Positions 6,846 to 14,743 of a DNA stretch of 64,000 nt are shown here, in pieces. The translations under genes and the position numbers were made by a program. The notes under the pieces are model-generated. The model was not told the origin of the DNA, made no database searches, and saw only the letters and a program-made list of their open reading frames with translations. The stretch is taken from contig CP119308.1 of NCBI GenBank assembly GCA_029203165.1, positions 806,001 to 870,000 of the forward strand, in the 5' to 3' direction. The stretch comes from Candidatus Microbacterium colombiense (lineage in GTDB: Bacteria > Actinomycetota > Actinomycetes > Actinomycetales > Microbacteriaceae). Numbering within the stretch: position 1 is the first letter of the stretch; every line of letters starts with the position of its first letter.

Positions 6846-8327
6846 ATGACGCCTCTTCCCGGGGAGAAATCCCTCCCCAACGTCTTGCCGAACACGACGG
6901 CCACGCAAGTGCCGCTCCGCCGCCTCCAGCGCACGATGGATGCCAGACACCTGATCATGATCGCGCTCGGCGGGGTGATCGGCTCCGGCCTGTTCCTCAG
7001 CTCCGGCTACACGATCTCGCAGGCAGGTCCCCTCGGCGCGATCGTCGCGTACCTGATCGGCGCCTTCGTCGTCTACCTCGTCATGGCCTGCCTCGGCGAG
7101 CTCGCCATCGCCTACCCGGTATCCGGCGCCTTCCACATCTACGCCGCGCGCTCGATCGGGCCGGCGACCGGATTCACGACCGCCTGGCTGTACTGGCTCT
7201 GCTGGGTCGTCGCCCTGGGATCGGAGTTCACGGCCGCGGGCATCCTGATGCAGCGCTGGTTCCCCGGAGTCCCCGTATGGCTGTGGTGCCTGATCTTCGC
7301 GTCGGTGCTGTTCCTGCTGAACGCGATCTCGGCCCGCGTGTTCGGCGAGGCGGAGTTCTGGTTCTCACTCGTCAAGGTCGTCGCGATCGTCGCCCTGATC
7401 GTGCTCGGTGGTGCGGCCATCTTCGGCTTCACGCCGTTGTCGACCGAGTCCTCACCCGCCATCCTCTTCAGCAACTTCGAGACGCCGGGCGGCCTGTTCC
7501 CGAACGGCTTCAGCGGCGTGATCGTCACCGCGCTCGCGGTCTTCTACGCCTTCAGCGGCTCGGAGCTCATCGGGGTCGCCGCTGGCGAGACCAAGGACCC
7601 GGCCAAGAACATCCCCAAGGCGCTGCGCTCGACCGTGCTGCGACTCGTCGTGCTCTTCGTCGGTGCCATCGCCGTGATCGCCGCGATCCTGCCCTACGAC
7701 CAGGCCAGCGTCACCAGCAGCCCCTTCGTCGACGTCTTCCAGTACGTGGGAGTGCCCTACGCGCCCGACATCATGAACTTCGTGATCATCACCGCGCTGC
7801 TCTCCGCCGGCAACAGCGGACTCTTCTCGTGCGCACGCATGCTGTTCTCGCTCGCGGAGGAGGGCCACGCGCCGAAGGCGTTCACGCGCCTCACGAAGCG
7901 GGGAGTGCCGCTCATCGCCCTCAGCGTCAGCATCCTGATCGGTCTGGTCTCGCTGGTCACCAGCGTGGTCGCGGCCGGCACCGTGTACCTCGTGCTGGTC
8001 TCCATCGCCGGATTCGCGGTCGTCGCCGTATGGATGTCGATCGTCGCCTCGCAGTTCTTCCACCGGCGCAAGTTCGTGCGTGAAGGGGGGCGGGTGCAGG
8101 ACCTCGCGTACCGGACCCCGCTCTACCCCGCGCTGCCGATCGTCGCCTTCTCGCTGCTGCTGATCTCGATCATCGCGATCGCGTTCGACCCGAACCAGGT
8201 CGCTGCCCTCTACTTCGGGGTGCCGTTCGTCGGCCTCTGCTACCTCTACTTCTGGTGGCGGCACGGGCGCAAGGGCACGCGCAACGACCTCGTGCAGAAC
8301 CACGAAGCCGCACCCGTCGACGCGTGA
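6846..8327 (+). CDS. APC-family amino-acid permease
   Basis: A 493-residue, roughly 12-helix transporter of the amino acid-polyamine-organocation superfamily (GABA/aromatic/lysine permease branch). The first helix has the substrate-backbone-binding IALGGVIGSGLFLSSG, and helix 6 has FYAFSGSELIGVAAGETKDP. It would import an amino acid with protons. I chose ATG 6846 (weak GAGAG upstream); ATGs at 6813 and 6816 are alternatives. Its stop overlaps the GTG start of the racemase gene by 4 nt, so transport and racemisation are coupled; the homoserine dehydrogenase operon lies divergently. Confidence 0.85.
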   Translation: MTPLPGEKSLPNVLPNTTATQVPLRRLQRTMDARHLIMIALGGVIGSGLFLSSGYTISQAGPLGAIVAYLIGAFVVYLVMACLGELAIAYPVSGAFHIYAARSIGPATGFTTAWLYWLCWVVALGSEFTAAGILMQRWFPGVPVWLWCLIFASVLFLLNAISARVFGEAEFWFSLVKVVAIVALIVLGGAAIFGFTPLSTESSPAILFSNFETPGGLFPNGFSGVIVTALAVFYAFSGSELIGVAAGETKDPAKNIPKALRSTVLRLVVLFVGAIAVIAAILPYDQASVTSSPFVDVFQYVGVPYAPDIMNFVIITALLSAGNSGLFSCARMLFSLAEEGHAPKAFTRLTKRGVPLIALSVSILIGLVSLVTSVVAAGTVYLVLVSIAGFAVVAVWMSIVASQFFHRRKFVREGGRVQDLAYRTPLYPALPIVAFSLLLISIIAIAFDPNQVAALYFGVPFVGLCYLYFWWRHGRKGTRNDLVQNHEAAPVDA

Positions 8328-9493
8328 CGAATCCCGTGTCCGCGGGCGGATGGGTGGAGATCGACCGGAGTGCGATCGCCCACAACATCCGCACGATCCG
8401 CGCAGAACTCGGCGACCAGGTCGAGTTCTGCGCGGTCGTGAAGGCCGACGCCTACGGGCACGGGATCGACATCGTGACGCCGCTGCTCGCGGCGCAGCAG
8501 GTCGGCATCATCGGGATCGCCTCGAACGATGATGCCGCGGCCGTGCGCGGAGGTGGCTTCACCGGCCGGCTGATGCGGGTGCGCCCCGCGGGCCGGGACG
8601 AGATCGACGACGCCATCCGCTTCGGCATCGAGGAGTGGATCGGCGGCGTCGAGCATGCGGGCATCATCAGCGCCGTCGCCGCGGCGCGTGGCATCCGCAT
8701 CCCGGTGCACCTCTCGCTCAACTCGACCGGACTCGGCCGGGACGGGATCGAGGTGGGTGACGTCGGGGGCGTGCGCGCGGCGCGCGCCGTGCGCACGGAT
8801 CCGCACCTCGAGGTCGTGGGGGTCTGCTCTCACTTCCCCTGCGAAGACGAGGCGGATGTCATCGCGGGGAGCCGCACGTTCGACGCGCAATCCCGCGCTG
8901 TGCTCGGCGGCGATGTCGCAGCCGCCGCCGTGATCGACAGTCGCTCGGGCGAGACGATGATCGCGCGGCACTGCGCGACGACCTACGCGGCATTGCACGT
9001 GCCGGAGTCCCGGTTCGACCTGGCGCGTATCGGAGCGGCGCTCTATGGAGACACCGATGCGCTGGGCGGTGTTCTGCGCCCGGCGATGCGCGTGGTGTCG
9101 CGCATCGCCGCGATCAACTCCTACGCGGGCGGCAGCACAGTGGGATACGACCGCTGGCACCGGCTCGACGCGGATGCGCGCCTGGCGCTCATCCCACTCG
9201 GGTACGCCGACGGCTTCCACCGAAGCCTCAGCGGCACCGGAGAGGTGCTCATCCGTGGGCAGCGGGCACGCATCGTGGACCGCATCGCGATGAACAGCTT
9301 CCTGGTCGACGTCTCGCACATCTCCGGCGCGGCACCCGCTGACGAGGTCGTGCTCTTCGGGGCTCAGGGTGACCAGGTGATCACCTCCGTGGATGTCGAT
9401 CGCGCGCACGGCAGCATCGCCGCAGATCTCTACGTCGCGTGGGGACGGCTGCTCCCTCGCCGCACCGTGAGTGCCGCCGGCGCCTCCGGATAG
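8324..9493 (+). CDS. Alanine racemase-family PLP enzyme
   Basis: A 389-residue fold-type III enzyme. The Schiff-base lysine is K40 in VVKADAYGHG, and the second catalytic base is Y275 in STVGYDRW; the C-terminal beta domain has LALIPLGYADGFHR. The family interconverts L- and D-amino acids, classically alanine. The translationally coupled amino-acid permease and IclR regulators, and the distance from cell-wall genes, suggest a catabolic or broad-specificity racemase rather than the housekeeping alanine racemase. The GTG at 8324 overlaps the permease stop (GTGA); a GTG at 8336 is an alternative start. Confidence 0.8.
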   Translation: MTNPVSAGGWVEIDRSAIAHNIRTIRAELGDQVEFCAVVKADAYGHGIDIVTPLLAAQQVGIIGIASNDDAAAVRGGGFTGRLMRVRPAGRDEIDDAIRFGIEEWIGGVEHAGIISAVAAARGIRIPVHLSLNSTGLGRDGIEVGDVGGVRAARAVRTDPHLEVVGVCSHFPCEDEADVIAGSRTFDAQSRAVLGGDVAAAAVIDSRSGETMIARHCATTYAALHVPESRFDLARIGAALYGDTDALGGVLRPAMRVVSRIAAINSYAGGSTVGYDRWHRLDADARLALIPLGYADGFHRSLSGTGEVLIRGQRARIVDRIAMNSFLVDVSHISGAAPADEVVLFGAQGDQVITSVDVDRAHGSIAADLYVAWGRLLPRRTVSAAGASG

Positions 9494-9533
9494 GATGACC
9501 GTGGTCTCGAGTCGCAGAAGAGGGGGTGTCGCG

Positions 9534-10283
9534 GTGGCTTCCTCCTCACTCGTGCAGGGCCTGAGTCTTCTCGACGCGGCTGTCGCGCAGGAACGTCGCG
9601 CGCGACCGGGGCTCAACGCCTCCCGCCTCTCCGAGCACACCGAGATCGAACGCAGCCGCGTCTCGCGTCTCACGCAGGAGCTGCGGGCGCGACAGTTCCT
9701 CACCAGAGACGACGACGCGCTGTTCTCGGCAGGACCTGCGTTCTTCGGCACGGCCGCCGTGCTCAACGCGGAGTGGCTACGGGCCGCCCGGGTCGCCCTG
9801 CGCGCGCTCGCCGCGCAGCTCGGAGTGAACGCGCTGATCACGGTCGCCGACGGTGCGCGGGGCGTGCTGCTGCGGTACGAGAGATCGAGGGACGGGTCCG
9901 ATCGCTCCATCCGTGAGGGGCTGGTGACACCGATCTGGTGCACGGGCGCTGGTCGTGCGCTGCTGTGGGATCACACGCCCGAGCAGCTGGAAGCACTGCT
10001 CGACGACGTGCAGTTCATCGGCGTCGGTGGACCGACCGCCGCGCGTTCGACCGACGATGTGCGCGCGATGCAGGTGCGCGACATCGCCGACGGCCTGATC
10101 TCGGCGTCCGAGGAGTACGACGAGGGCATCGACGAGTTCGCTCTTCCGATCCGCCGCGGTGGTGCGGTCATCGCGTCGCTCGCGGTACGAGGGCGGCACA
10201 GGTCGAAAGGGGCGACGAAAGAGACGCGTGCTCTGCTCGCCCAGTTCGCTCGTGAGCTGACGGCCGCAGCCGACGGCGCCTGA
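9534..10283 (+). CDS. IclR family transcriptional regulator
   Basis: A 249-residue IclR protein: N-terminal winged helix (residues about 5-60, with ASRLSEHTEIERSRVSRLTQELR as the recognition region) and a GAF-like effector domain (about 75-249; GLVTPIWCTGAGRALLWDH is the typical core). It probably controls the permease-racemase genes just upstream and perhaps the divergent homoserine dehydrogenase operon. The GTG at 9534 is preferred because AGAGGGGG lies 7 nt upstream; an ATG at 9495, one base after the racemase stop, is possible. It is convergent with a second, related IclR gene. Confidence 0.8.
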   Translation: MASSSLVQGLSLLDAAVAQERRARPGLNASRLSEHTEIERSRVSRLTQELRARQFLTRDDDALFSAGPAFFGTAAVLNAEWLRAARVALRALAAQLGVNALITVADGARGVLLRYERSRDGSDRSIREGLVTPIWCTGAGRALLWDHTPEQLEALLDDVQFIGVGGPTAARSTDDVRAMQVRDIADGLISASEEYDEGIDEFALPIRRGGAVIASLAVRGRHRSKGATKETRALLAQFARELTAAADGA

Positions 10284-10316
10284 CGATCGGCCGGTTGGCC
10301 GTTCGGCGGGCGGTGT

Positions 10317-11108
10317 TCAGTCAGTGGCGGAGGCGGGAGCGCCGAGCTGCCGCGACAGGGCGCCGGCTGCGCGCGCGCAAGCCTCCCCGCACTCCGCGGT
10401 GCGCGCCTGGATCTCCGCACGGGTTCCCACCACCTGTACCGCCCCGACGACCTCGCCGCGGAAATCCCACACGGGCGCGGCCACCGAGTACAGCCCCGGT
10501 TCCGCCTCCTGATCGACGATCGTGTAACCGCGCCGCCGGTCCTCGTCGAGCCGTGCCAGGAAGTCGTCGACCGACACCGGTGTGTTCGGCCCCTGGGGGG
10601 AGAATTCGGTTGCGGCGAAGATCGCACGCACCTCCGCCGCCGAGGCATCCCACAGGGCGGCGCGTCCGGCATCGCTGCAGTAAGCGGGGTACGCGCGGCC
10701 GATCCAGGATCCGATCATGCGAGAATCCGTCGGCAGGCTCTCGAGCGTCGTCAGCGTCGTGTCGCCCTGCAGCACGCTCAGGAACGTGGCCTCGCCGAGG
10801 TGCGCGGAGAGTTGCTCCAGCACGGCGAGCCCTTGTGTGCGCAGGCGTTGCGCTGTCAACTCCTGGGCGGCGGCATACCAGCCCCAGGCGAGGGTGAACG
10901 AGCGGTCGGGGTGTCGCTCGACGAGTCCGGAACGGTCGAGGGTCGCCAGGGTGCGCGACACCTGCGAGCGCTCGCGGCCGAGTGCGCGAGCGATCTCACC
11001 GACGGTGGTCCGGTGGCCGTCCCTGATCAGCGCGGCGAGCGTGGTGAGCACGTCGAGACCACGGCCCATGCTGCTCGACGGCGCAGGGGCTTCGGGGGCG
11101 GACGGCAT
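10317..11108 (-). CDS. IclR family transcriptional regulator (second)
   Basis: A 263-residue IclR protein with its winged helix at about residues 14-70 (TVGEIARALGRERSQVSRTLATLDRSGLVERH) and the effector domain behind it (WIGRAYPAYCSDAGRAALWDAS). It shares the AGRALLWD-type core with the neighbouring IclR, so the two may be old paralogues. The ATG at 11108 is supported by a TAGCCT box exactly 6 nt upstream (leaderless arrangement). It is divergent from the D,D-carboxypeptidase gene, only 65 bp away. Confidence 0.85.
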   Translation of the reverse strand: MPSAPEAPAPSSSMGRGLDVLTTLAALIRDGHRTTVGEIARALGRERSQVSRTLATLDRSGLVERHPDRSFTLAWGWYAAAQELTAQRLRTQGLAVLEQLSAHLGEATFLSVLQGDTTLTTLESLPTDSRMIGSWIGRAYPAYCSDAGRAALWDASAAEVRAIFAATEFSPQGPNTPVSVDDFLARLDEDRRRGYTIVDQEAEPGLYSVAAPVWDFRGEVVGAVQVVGTRAEIQARTAECGEACARAAGALSRQLGAPASATD

Positions 11109-11114
11109 GAATCG

Positions 11115-11120
11115 AGGCTA
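11115..11120 (-). promoter_or_regulatory. -10 box of the leaderless IclR gene (TAGCCT)
   Basis: Minus strand TAGCCT, then six bases (cgattc), then ATG at 11108. No Shine-Dalgarno sequence is present. Confidence 0.5.
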
Positions 11121-11161
11121 CCGGTGCGGTCGCCACGGTGGTGTCATCCGCGCGGACGGGA

Positions 11162-11167
11162 GACAAT
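11162..11167 (+). promoter_or_regulatory. -10-like box before the carboxypeptidase start (GACAAT)
   Basis: GACAAT, six bases (ggagca), then ATG at 11174. The six bases also contain GGAG, which is too close for a normal ribosome site, so a leaderless start is likelier. Confidence 0.4.
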
Positions 11168-11173
11168 GGAGCA

Positions 11174-12103
11174 ATGCCCTTCTCGCCGCACGCTCAGCAT
11201 GCGGCCCCGCGCTCCCCGATCCGGGGGCCTGCGCTGCCGGTCGGTCTCGCGGTGACGGCGCTCGGCATGATGTTCTCCTTGGGGTCGGCGCAGATCGAGC
11301 CGCCGTCGACGGTGACGATCCCTGAGCCGGCGGCCGCGATGCAGGTGCCGTCGGTGCAGGTCGGATCGGCCACCGCCGTCGACCCGTGCACGGACGCGTC
11401 GGTGCAGAAGGCGCTGGGCGCGGGAGACGACGCCGCGGTGATCGCGGGCTTCGGTGGGGGAGTGAGTTTCCGCGATGCGGTCGTCGCCGGCAACGCGCCC
11501 TGTATCTCGCTCAGTGATCCTGCGCGGATCTGGGTCGTCGTGAACAAGGCCCGTCCGCTGGAGCCCGCGGACTACGCCCCGGCGACCCTCGGTGACGTGC
11601 CGCTGCAGATGACGACCCTCTCCGGTGAGGTGCGGGCGGATGTCGCGGCGGCCGTCGGCGAGATGGCCGGCGGCGCATCCGATGCGGGTGTCGGTCGGGT
11701 CGGCGCGAACAACGGTTACCGCTCCTACGGCCTGCAGGTCACGACCTACGACGCGCACGTGCGTTCGCAGGGCCAGGAGGATGCCGACGCGGGGTCGGCG
11801 CGTCCGGGGCACAGCGAGCACCAGACCGGGCTCGCCCTCGACGTCGTGGCGTGCGATGCGCAGTGCGGCGGCCTCGACGGGTTCGGCGCGACCGCTCAGA
11901 GTGCGTGGGTGGCGGAGCATGCGTGGGAGTACGGATTCGTGGTGCGCTACGAGGACTCCGGCACGGCGGTGACCGGTTACGCGCCCGAGCCGTGGCACCT
12001 GCGGTACATCGGCGTCGACCTCGCCGCGGCGTATCACGACGGCGGATTCCACACGCTCGAGGAGTTCTTCGGGCTCCCCGCGGCACCCGACTACACGCAC
12101 TGA
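11174..12103 (+). CDS. D-alanyl-D-alanine carboxypeptidase, VanY/M15B type
   Basis: A 309-residue envelope protein. Residues about 23-45 form a signal anchor (PALPVGLAVTALGMMFSLG), placing the rest outside. The C-terminal M15B peptidase domain shows the zinc-site signature SEHQTGLALDV (His and Asp ligands) and EPWHLRYIG (catalytic Glu and His ligand), so the active site is complete. It should remove the terminal D-alanine of peptidoglycan stems. Two cysteine pairs in the outer part (DPCTDAS/APCIS and ACDAQCGG) could form disulphides. Single gene, divergent from an IclR regulator. Confidence 0.85.
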   Translation: MPFSPHAQHAAPRSPIRGPALPVGLAVTALGMMFSLGSAQIEPPSTVTIPEPAAAMQVPSVQVGSATAVDPCTDASVQKALGAGDDAAVIAGFGGGVSFRDAVVAGNAPCISLSDPARIWVVVNKARPLEPADYAPATLGDVPLQMTTLSGEVRADVAAAVGEMAGGASDAGVGRVGANNGYRSYGLQVTTYDAHVRSQGQEDADAGSARPGHSEHQTGLALDVVACDAQCGGLDGFGATAQSAWVAEHAWEYGFVVRYEDSGTAVTGYAPEPWHLRYIGVDLAAAYHDGGFHTLEEFFGLPAAPDYTH

Positions 12104-12255
12104 TCCCGGCCGCTCGGCCTCGTTTGCGGCATCCGACAATCGCGGTACCCAGTCTCACTGTCTGTGGGATGCATTCTCACAATGGCCTGTCTTCGCGACC
12201 GCCGGCGACATAGACTTCCGGGAGCAAAGACGCACGAGACGTTCAGGAGGACGCG

Positions 12256-13419
12256 ATGGAACGCGACATCTACGAAGAGGATCACGAGGCTTTCCGCGAC
12301 CTCGTCAAGGATTTCGTCAAGCGCTACGTGACGAACGAGGCGATCGAGCGCTGGGACGCCGCCGGCGAGGTCGACCGCGACACGATGCGCGCCGCAGGCG
12401 AGGCCGGGATCATCGGCCTGTCGGTCCCCGAGGAGTTCGGTGGCGCCGGGATGCTGCAGGACTACCGCTTCCGTGCGGTCGTGAACGAGGAGATCATCGC
12501 GGCCGGTGCCGGTTCGCTCGCAGGCGCGTTCGGCATCCAGGACGACCTCGCCGTTCCGTACCTCGTGCACATGGGCACGCAGGAGCAGAAGGAGAAGTGG
12601 CTGCCCCGCATGGCCACCGGCGAGGTCATCGGCGCGCTCGCCATGACCGAGCCCGGAGCCGGGTCCGACCTCCGCGGCATCAAGACCACCGCGAAGAAGA
12701 CCGACGGCGGCTACATCGTCAACGGCGCCAAGACCTTCATCTCGTCGGGCGCGACCGCCGACCTCGTGGTCACCTTCGTCAAGACCGGCGAGGGCAACCG
12801 CCCCGACGCGTTCAGCCTGGTGCTGATCGAGAACGGGATGGAGGGCTTCGACCACGGCAAGAAGCTGCACAAGATGGGCTTCCAGGGTCACGACACCGCC
12901 GAGCTCTCGTTCAGCGACGTGTTCGTGCCCGACGAGAACCTCATCGGCGGTTCCGAGGGCAAGGGCTTCGTGCAGCTCATGATGAACCTGCCGCTCGAGC
13001 GGCTGTCGATCGGTGTCGCCGGTGCCGCCGCCGCGCAGGCCGCTCTCACGTGGACCGTCGCTTACACGAAGGACCGTGAGGCCTTCGGTGAGCGGATCAT
13101 CGACTTCCAGAACACCCGTTTCAAGATCGCCGACATGGCCACCACGGTCGACGCGCTCTGGGCATACATCGACCGCGCACTGCTCGCCTATTCGCAGGGC
13201 AAGCTGTCGGCCGAAGAGGCCGCGAAGGTCAAGTTCTGGGCGACGGAGCGCGAGTGGGAGGTGCTCGACACCGGCGTGCAGCTGCACGGCGGCTACGGGT
13301 ACATCACGGAGTATCCGATCGCCCGCGCCTTCCTCGACGCCCGCGTGCACCGCATCTACGGCGGCACGAACGAGATCATGCGCGAGATCGTCGGACGGCA
13401 GATCGCCGGCAAGCGGTAG
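12256..13419 (+). CDS. Acyl-CoA dehydrogenase
   Basis: A 387-residue FAD-dependent acyl-CoA dehydrogenase, the first step of beta-oxidation or branched-chain acyl-CoA breakdown. FAD/substrate-binding blocks are AMTEPGAGSDLRGIKTTA and GAKTFISSGATADLVV, and the C-terminal helix has QLHGGYGYITEYPIARAFLDARVHRIYGGTNEIMRE. The end motif is YGGT rather than YEGT, so, as in long-chain and isovaleryl enzymes, the catalytic base is likely on the helix containing LPLERL instead of at YEGT. AGGAGG precedes the ATG. Single gene ending at a strong terminator. Confidence 0.9.
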   Translation: MERDIYEEDHEAFRDLVKDFVKRYVTNEAIERWDAAGEVDRDTMRAAGEAGIIGLSVPEEFGGAGMLQDYRFRAVVNEEIIAAGAGSLAGAFGIQDDLAVPYLVHMGTQEQKEKWLPRMATGEVIGALAMTEPGAGSDLRGIKTTAKKTDGGYIVNGAKTFISSGATADLVVTFVKTGEGNRPDAFSLVLIENGMEGFDHGKKLHKMGFQGHDTAELSFSDVFVPDENLIGGSEGKGFVQLMMNLPLERLSIGVAGAAAAQAALTWTVAYTKDREAFGERIIDFQNTRFKIADMATTVDALWAYIDRALLAYSQGKLSAEEAAKVKFWATEREWEVLDTGVQLHGGYGYITEYPIARAFLDARVHRIYGGTNEIMREIVGRQIAGKR

Positions 13420-13475
13420 GGGCTCGGCGCGCGGGCTCGTATCTCAGCCGGGCGCGCACAGCTTCGGAGATGAAC

Positions 13476-13517
13476 GGCGACACGCCGCGCCCCGTCGGGG
13501 AGCCGCGGCGTGTCGCC
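13476..13517 (+). terminator. Intrinsic terminator after acyl-CoA dehydrogenase
   Basis: A perfect 14-bp stem (ggcgacacgccgcg at 13476-13489, cgcggcgtgtcgcc at 13504-13517) with a 14-nt loop, followed by gttt. It separates the acyl-CoA dehydrogenase from the toxin-antitoxin pair. Confidence 0.75.
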
Positions 13518-13593
13518 GTTTGCGTCCGCAGTTGTGGTCGGGCGCATGCGGGCCAGGCCGGAGTGACCGGTAGCAGTGTCGGTGCCACCGGGG

Positions 13594-13599
13594 TAGCAT
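13594..13599 (+). promoter_or_regulatory. -10 box of the leaderless antitoxin gene (TAGCAT)
   Basis: TAGCAT, six bases (cgggcc), then ATG at 13606; no ribosome site precedes the start. Confidence 0.5.
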
Positions 13600-13605
13600 C
13601 GGGCC

Positions 13606-13827
13606 ATGTCCCACACCAAGATCAGTCTCAGTCTGAGTGAGAGCGATGTGGCCTTCCTCGACACCGAGGCAGTGAGTGGTCGGTACGCCTCGAGGTCGGC
13701 CGCCGTGCAGGATGCGGTGAGGCTGCTGCGCGAGAGCCGCCTCGCTGATGCATATGCCGAGGCGTACGCGGAGGGTTACGACGACGAGTGGGATGCCGCG
13801 GTGGGCGACGGGCTCGCGTCGGCATGA
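13606..13827 (+). CDS. Ribbon-helix-helix antitoxin (ParD/MazE-like)
   Basis: A 73-residue protein whose first half (TKISLSLSESDVAFLDTEAVSG, SRSAAVQDAVRLLRES) is a ribbon-helix-helix DNA-binding fold; the acidic, Tyr/Ala-rich C-terminus (AYAEAYAEGYDDEWDAAVGD) would wrap the toxin. The first strand and helix resemble the ParD/CopG group. Its stop overlaps the start of the MazF-like gene (ATGA), the classical antitoxin-first arrangement. It should repress its own operon together with the toxin. The start is supported by the TAGCAT box 6 nt upstream. Confidence 0.85.
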   Translation: MSHTKISLSLSESDVAFLDTEAVSGRYASRSAAVQDAVRLLRESRLADAYAEAYAEGYDDEWDAAVGDGLASA

Positions 13828-14195
13828 GCGCGGAGGCGATCCCCCTGCTCCGGCGCGGACAGGTGGTGCTGGCGTCGTTCGATCCCGCGGTGGGGTCCGA
13901 GGCCCGCAAGACCAGGCCCGCGGTGATCGTGAGCAACAACACCGCGAATGCGGCGGCATCACGAAGCGCGCGAGCGACGGTGACCGTCGTGCCGCTGACG
14001 TCGAACACCACGAACGTGCTGCCGTTCCGGGTCGCGCTTCCGGCCGCGGAGACCGGCCTCGATCGCGACTCCAAGGCGCAGGCGGAGCAGGTGCGCACGA
14101 TCGCCATCGCGAGGATCGTGCGCCCGGTCGGCTGGGTGCCGGCCGAACTGATGGCAGCGATCGACGAGGCCCTTCGGCTGCACCTCGCACTCTAG
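13824..14195 (+). CDS. PemK/MazF family toxin
   Basis: A 123-residue SH3-like-barrel endoribonuclease. Typical blocks are RRGQVVLASFDPAVGSEARKTRPAVIVSNN (the loop carrying the catalytic Arg) and VTVVPLTSNT, followed by the acidic/amide segment LDRDSKAQAEQVRTIAIARI. MazF enzymes cut mRNA at short specific words and stop growth until the antitoxin is restored. The ATG at 13824 overlaps the antitoxin stop by 4 nt. The length and all core motifs are intact, so the pair is likely functional. Confidence 0.88.
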   Translation: MSAEAIPLLRRGQVVLASFDPAVGSEARKTRPAVIVSNNTANAAASRSARATVTVVPLTSNTTNVLPFRVALPAAETGLDRDSKAQAEQVRTIAIARIVRPVGWVPAELMAAIDEALRLHLAL

Positions 14196-14223
14196 GGTAG
14201 GCACCCGCGCCCGGGAGCGGCGG

Positions 14224-14676
14224 TCAGGCCTGTTCGCGCCTCGCGATCTCGTCGGCGAGCTGCTGCACCTCGGTGGCATCCGCATCGCGCGCGAGGGCGA
14301 CGTAGTGATCCATGACGGCCGGTCGATAGCGCACGGGCATGGTCTGTCCGGGGGCGAGTCGGGTGAGTGCGGTGATCGTCAGATCTTCGTCTGCGATGCC
14401 GCGGAACGAGGCGCCGTCCGCCGTCTTCACATCGAGCATCAGCACCACGCGCGGACTGCCGTCGCTGCTGACCTCACGCCAGTCGACGAGAACGCCGAGC
14501 GCGAGCGTCCCGGCGCGCAGTTCGGCGTTGCGTCTGCGCGCCACACCGCTCAACAGCGGGTTCGGCGTGACGCCGGGGAAGTCGGGCCCGACGCCGAGCG
14601 ACTCCCGGCTCAGGTCAGGCCTCAGCTGCGACATCAGGTCGTCGAGACCGAGCTTCTTCTTCTTCGAACCGAACAT
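14224..14676 (-). CDS. Hypothetical cytoplasmic protein, Lys-rich start
   Basis: A 150-residue soluble protein that I do not recognise. It begins MFGSKKKKLGLDDLMSQL, has a beta-rich middle (LGVLVDWREVSSDGSPRVVLMLDVKTADG, DLTITALTRLAPGQTMPVRYRPAVMDHYV) and ends in a short charged helix (ATEVQQLADEIARREQA). The middle resembles small domains bearing on polymer or ligand binding in actinobacterial proteins, but no assignment is safe. GGGAGGGG 5 nt before ATG 14676 fixes the start. It lies just downstream of the ECF transporter operon on the same strand, 68 bp from its last gene, and could be transcribed with it. Confidence 0.6.
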   Translation of the reverse strand: MFGSKKKKLGLDDLMSQLRPDLSRESLGVGPDFPGVTPNPLLSGVARRRNAELRAGTLALGVLVDWREVSSDGSPRVVLMLDVKTADGASFRGIADEDLTITALTRLAPGQTMPVRYRPAVMDHYVALARDADATEVQQLADEIARREQA

Positions 14677-14743
14677 CCGGACCCCTCCCTCGCGCCTGTG
14701 CCGACACCTCGGCACAGCGCTTCGCGTTCATCGCGATTGTAGG

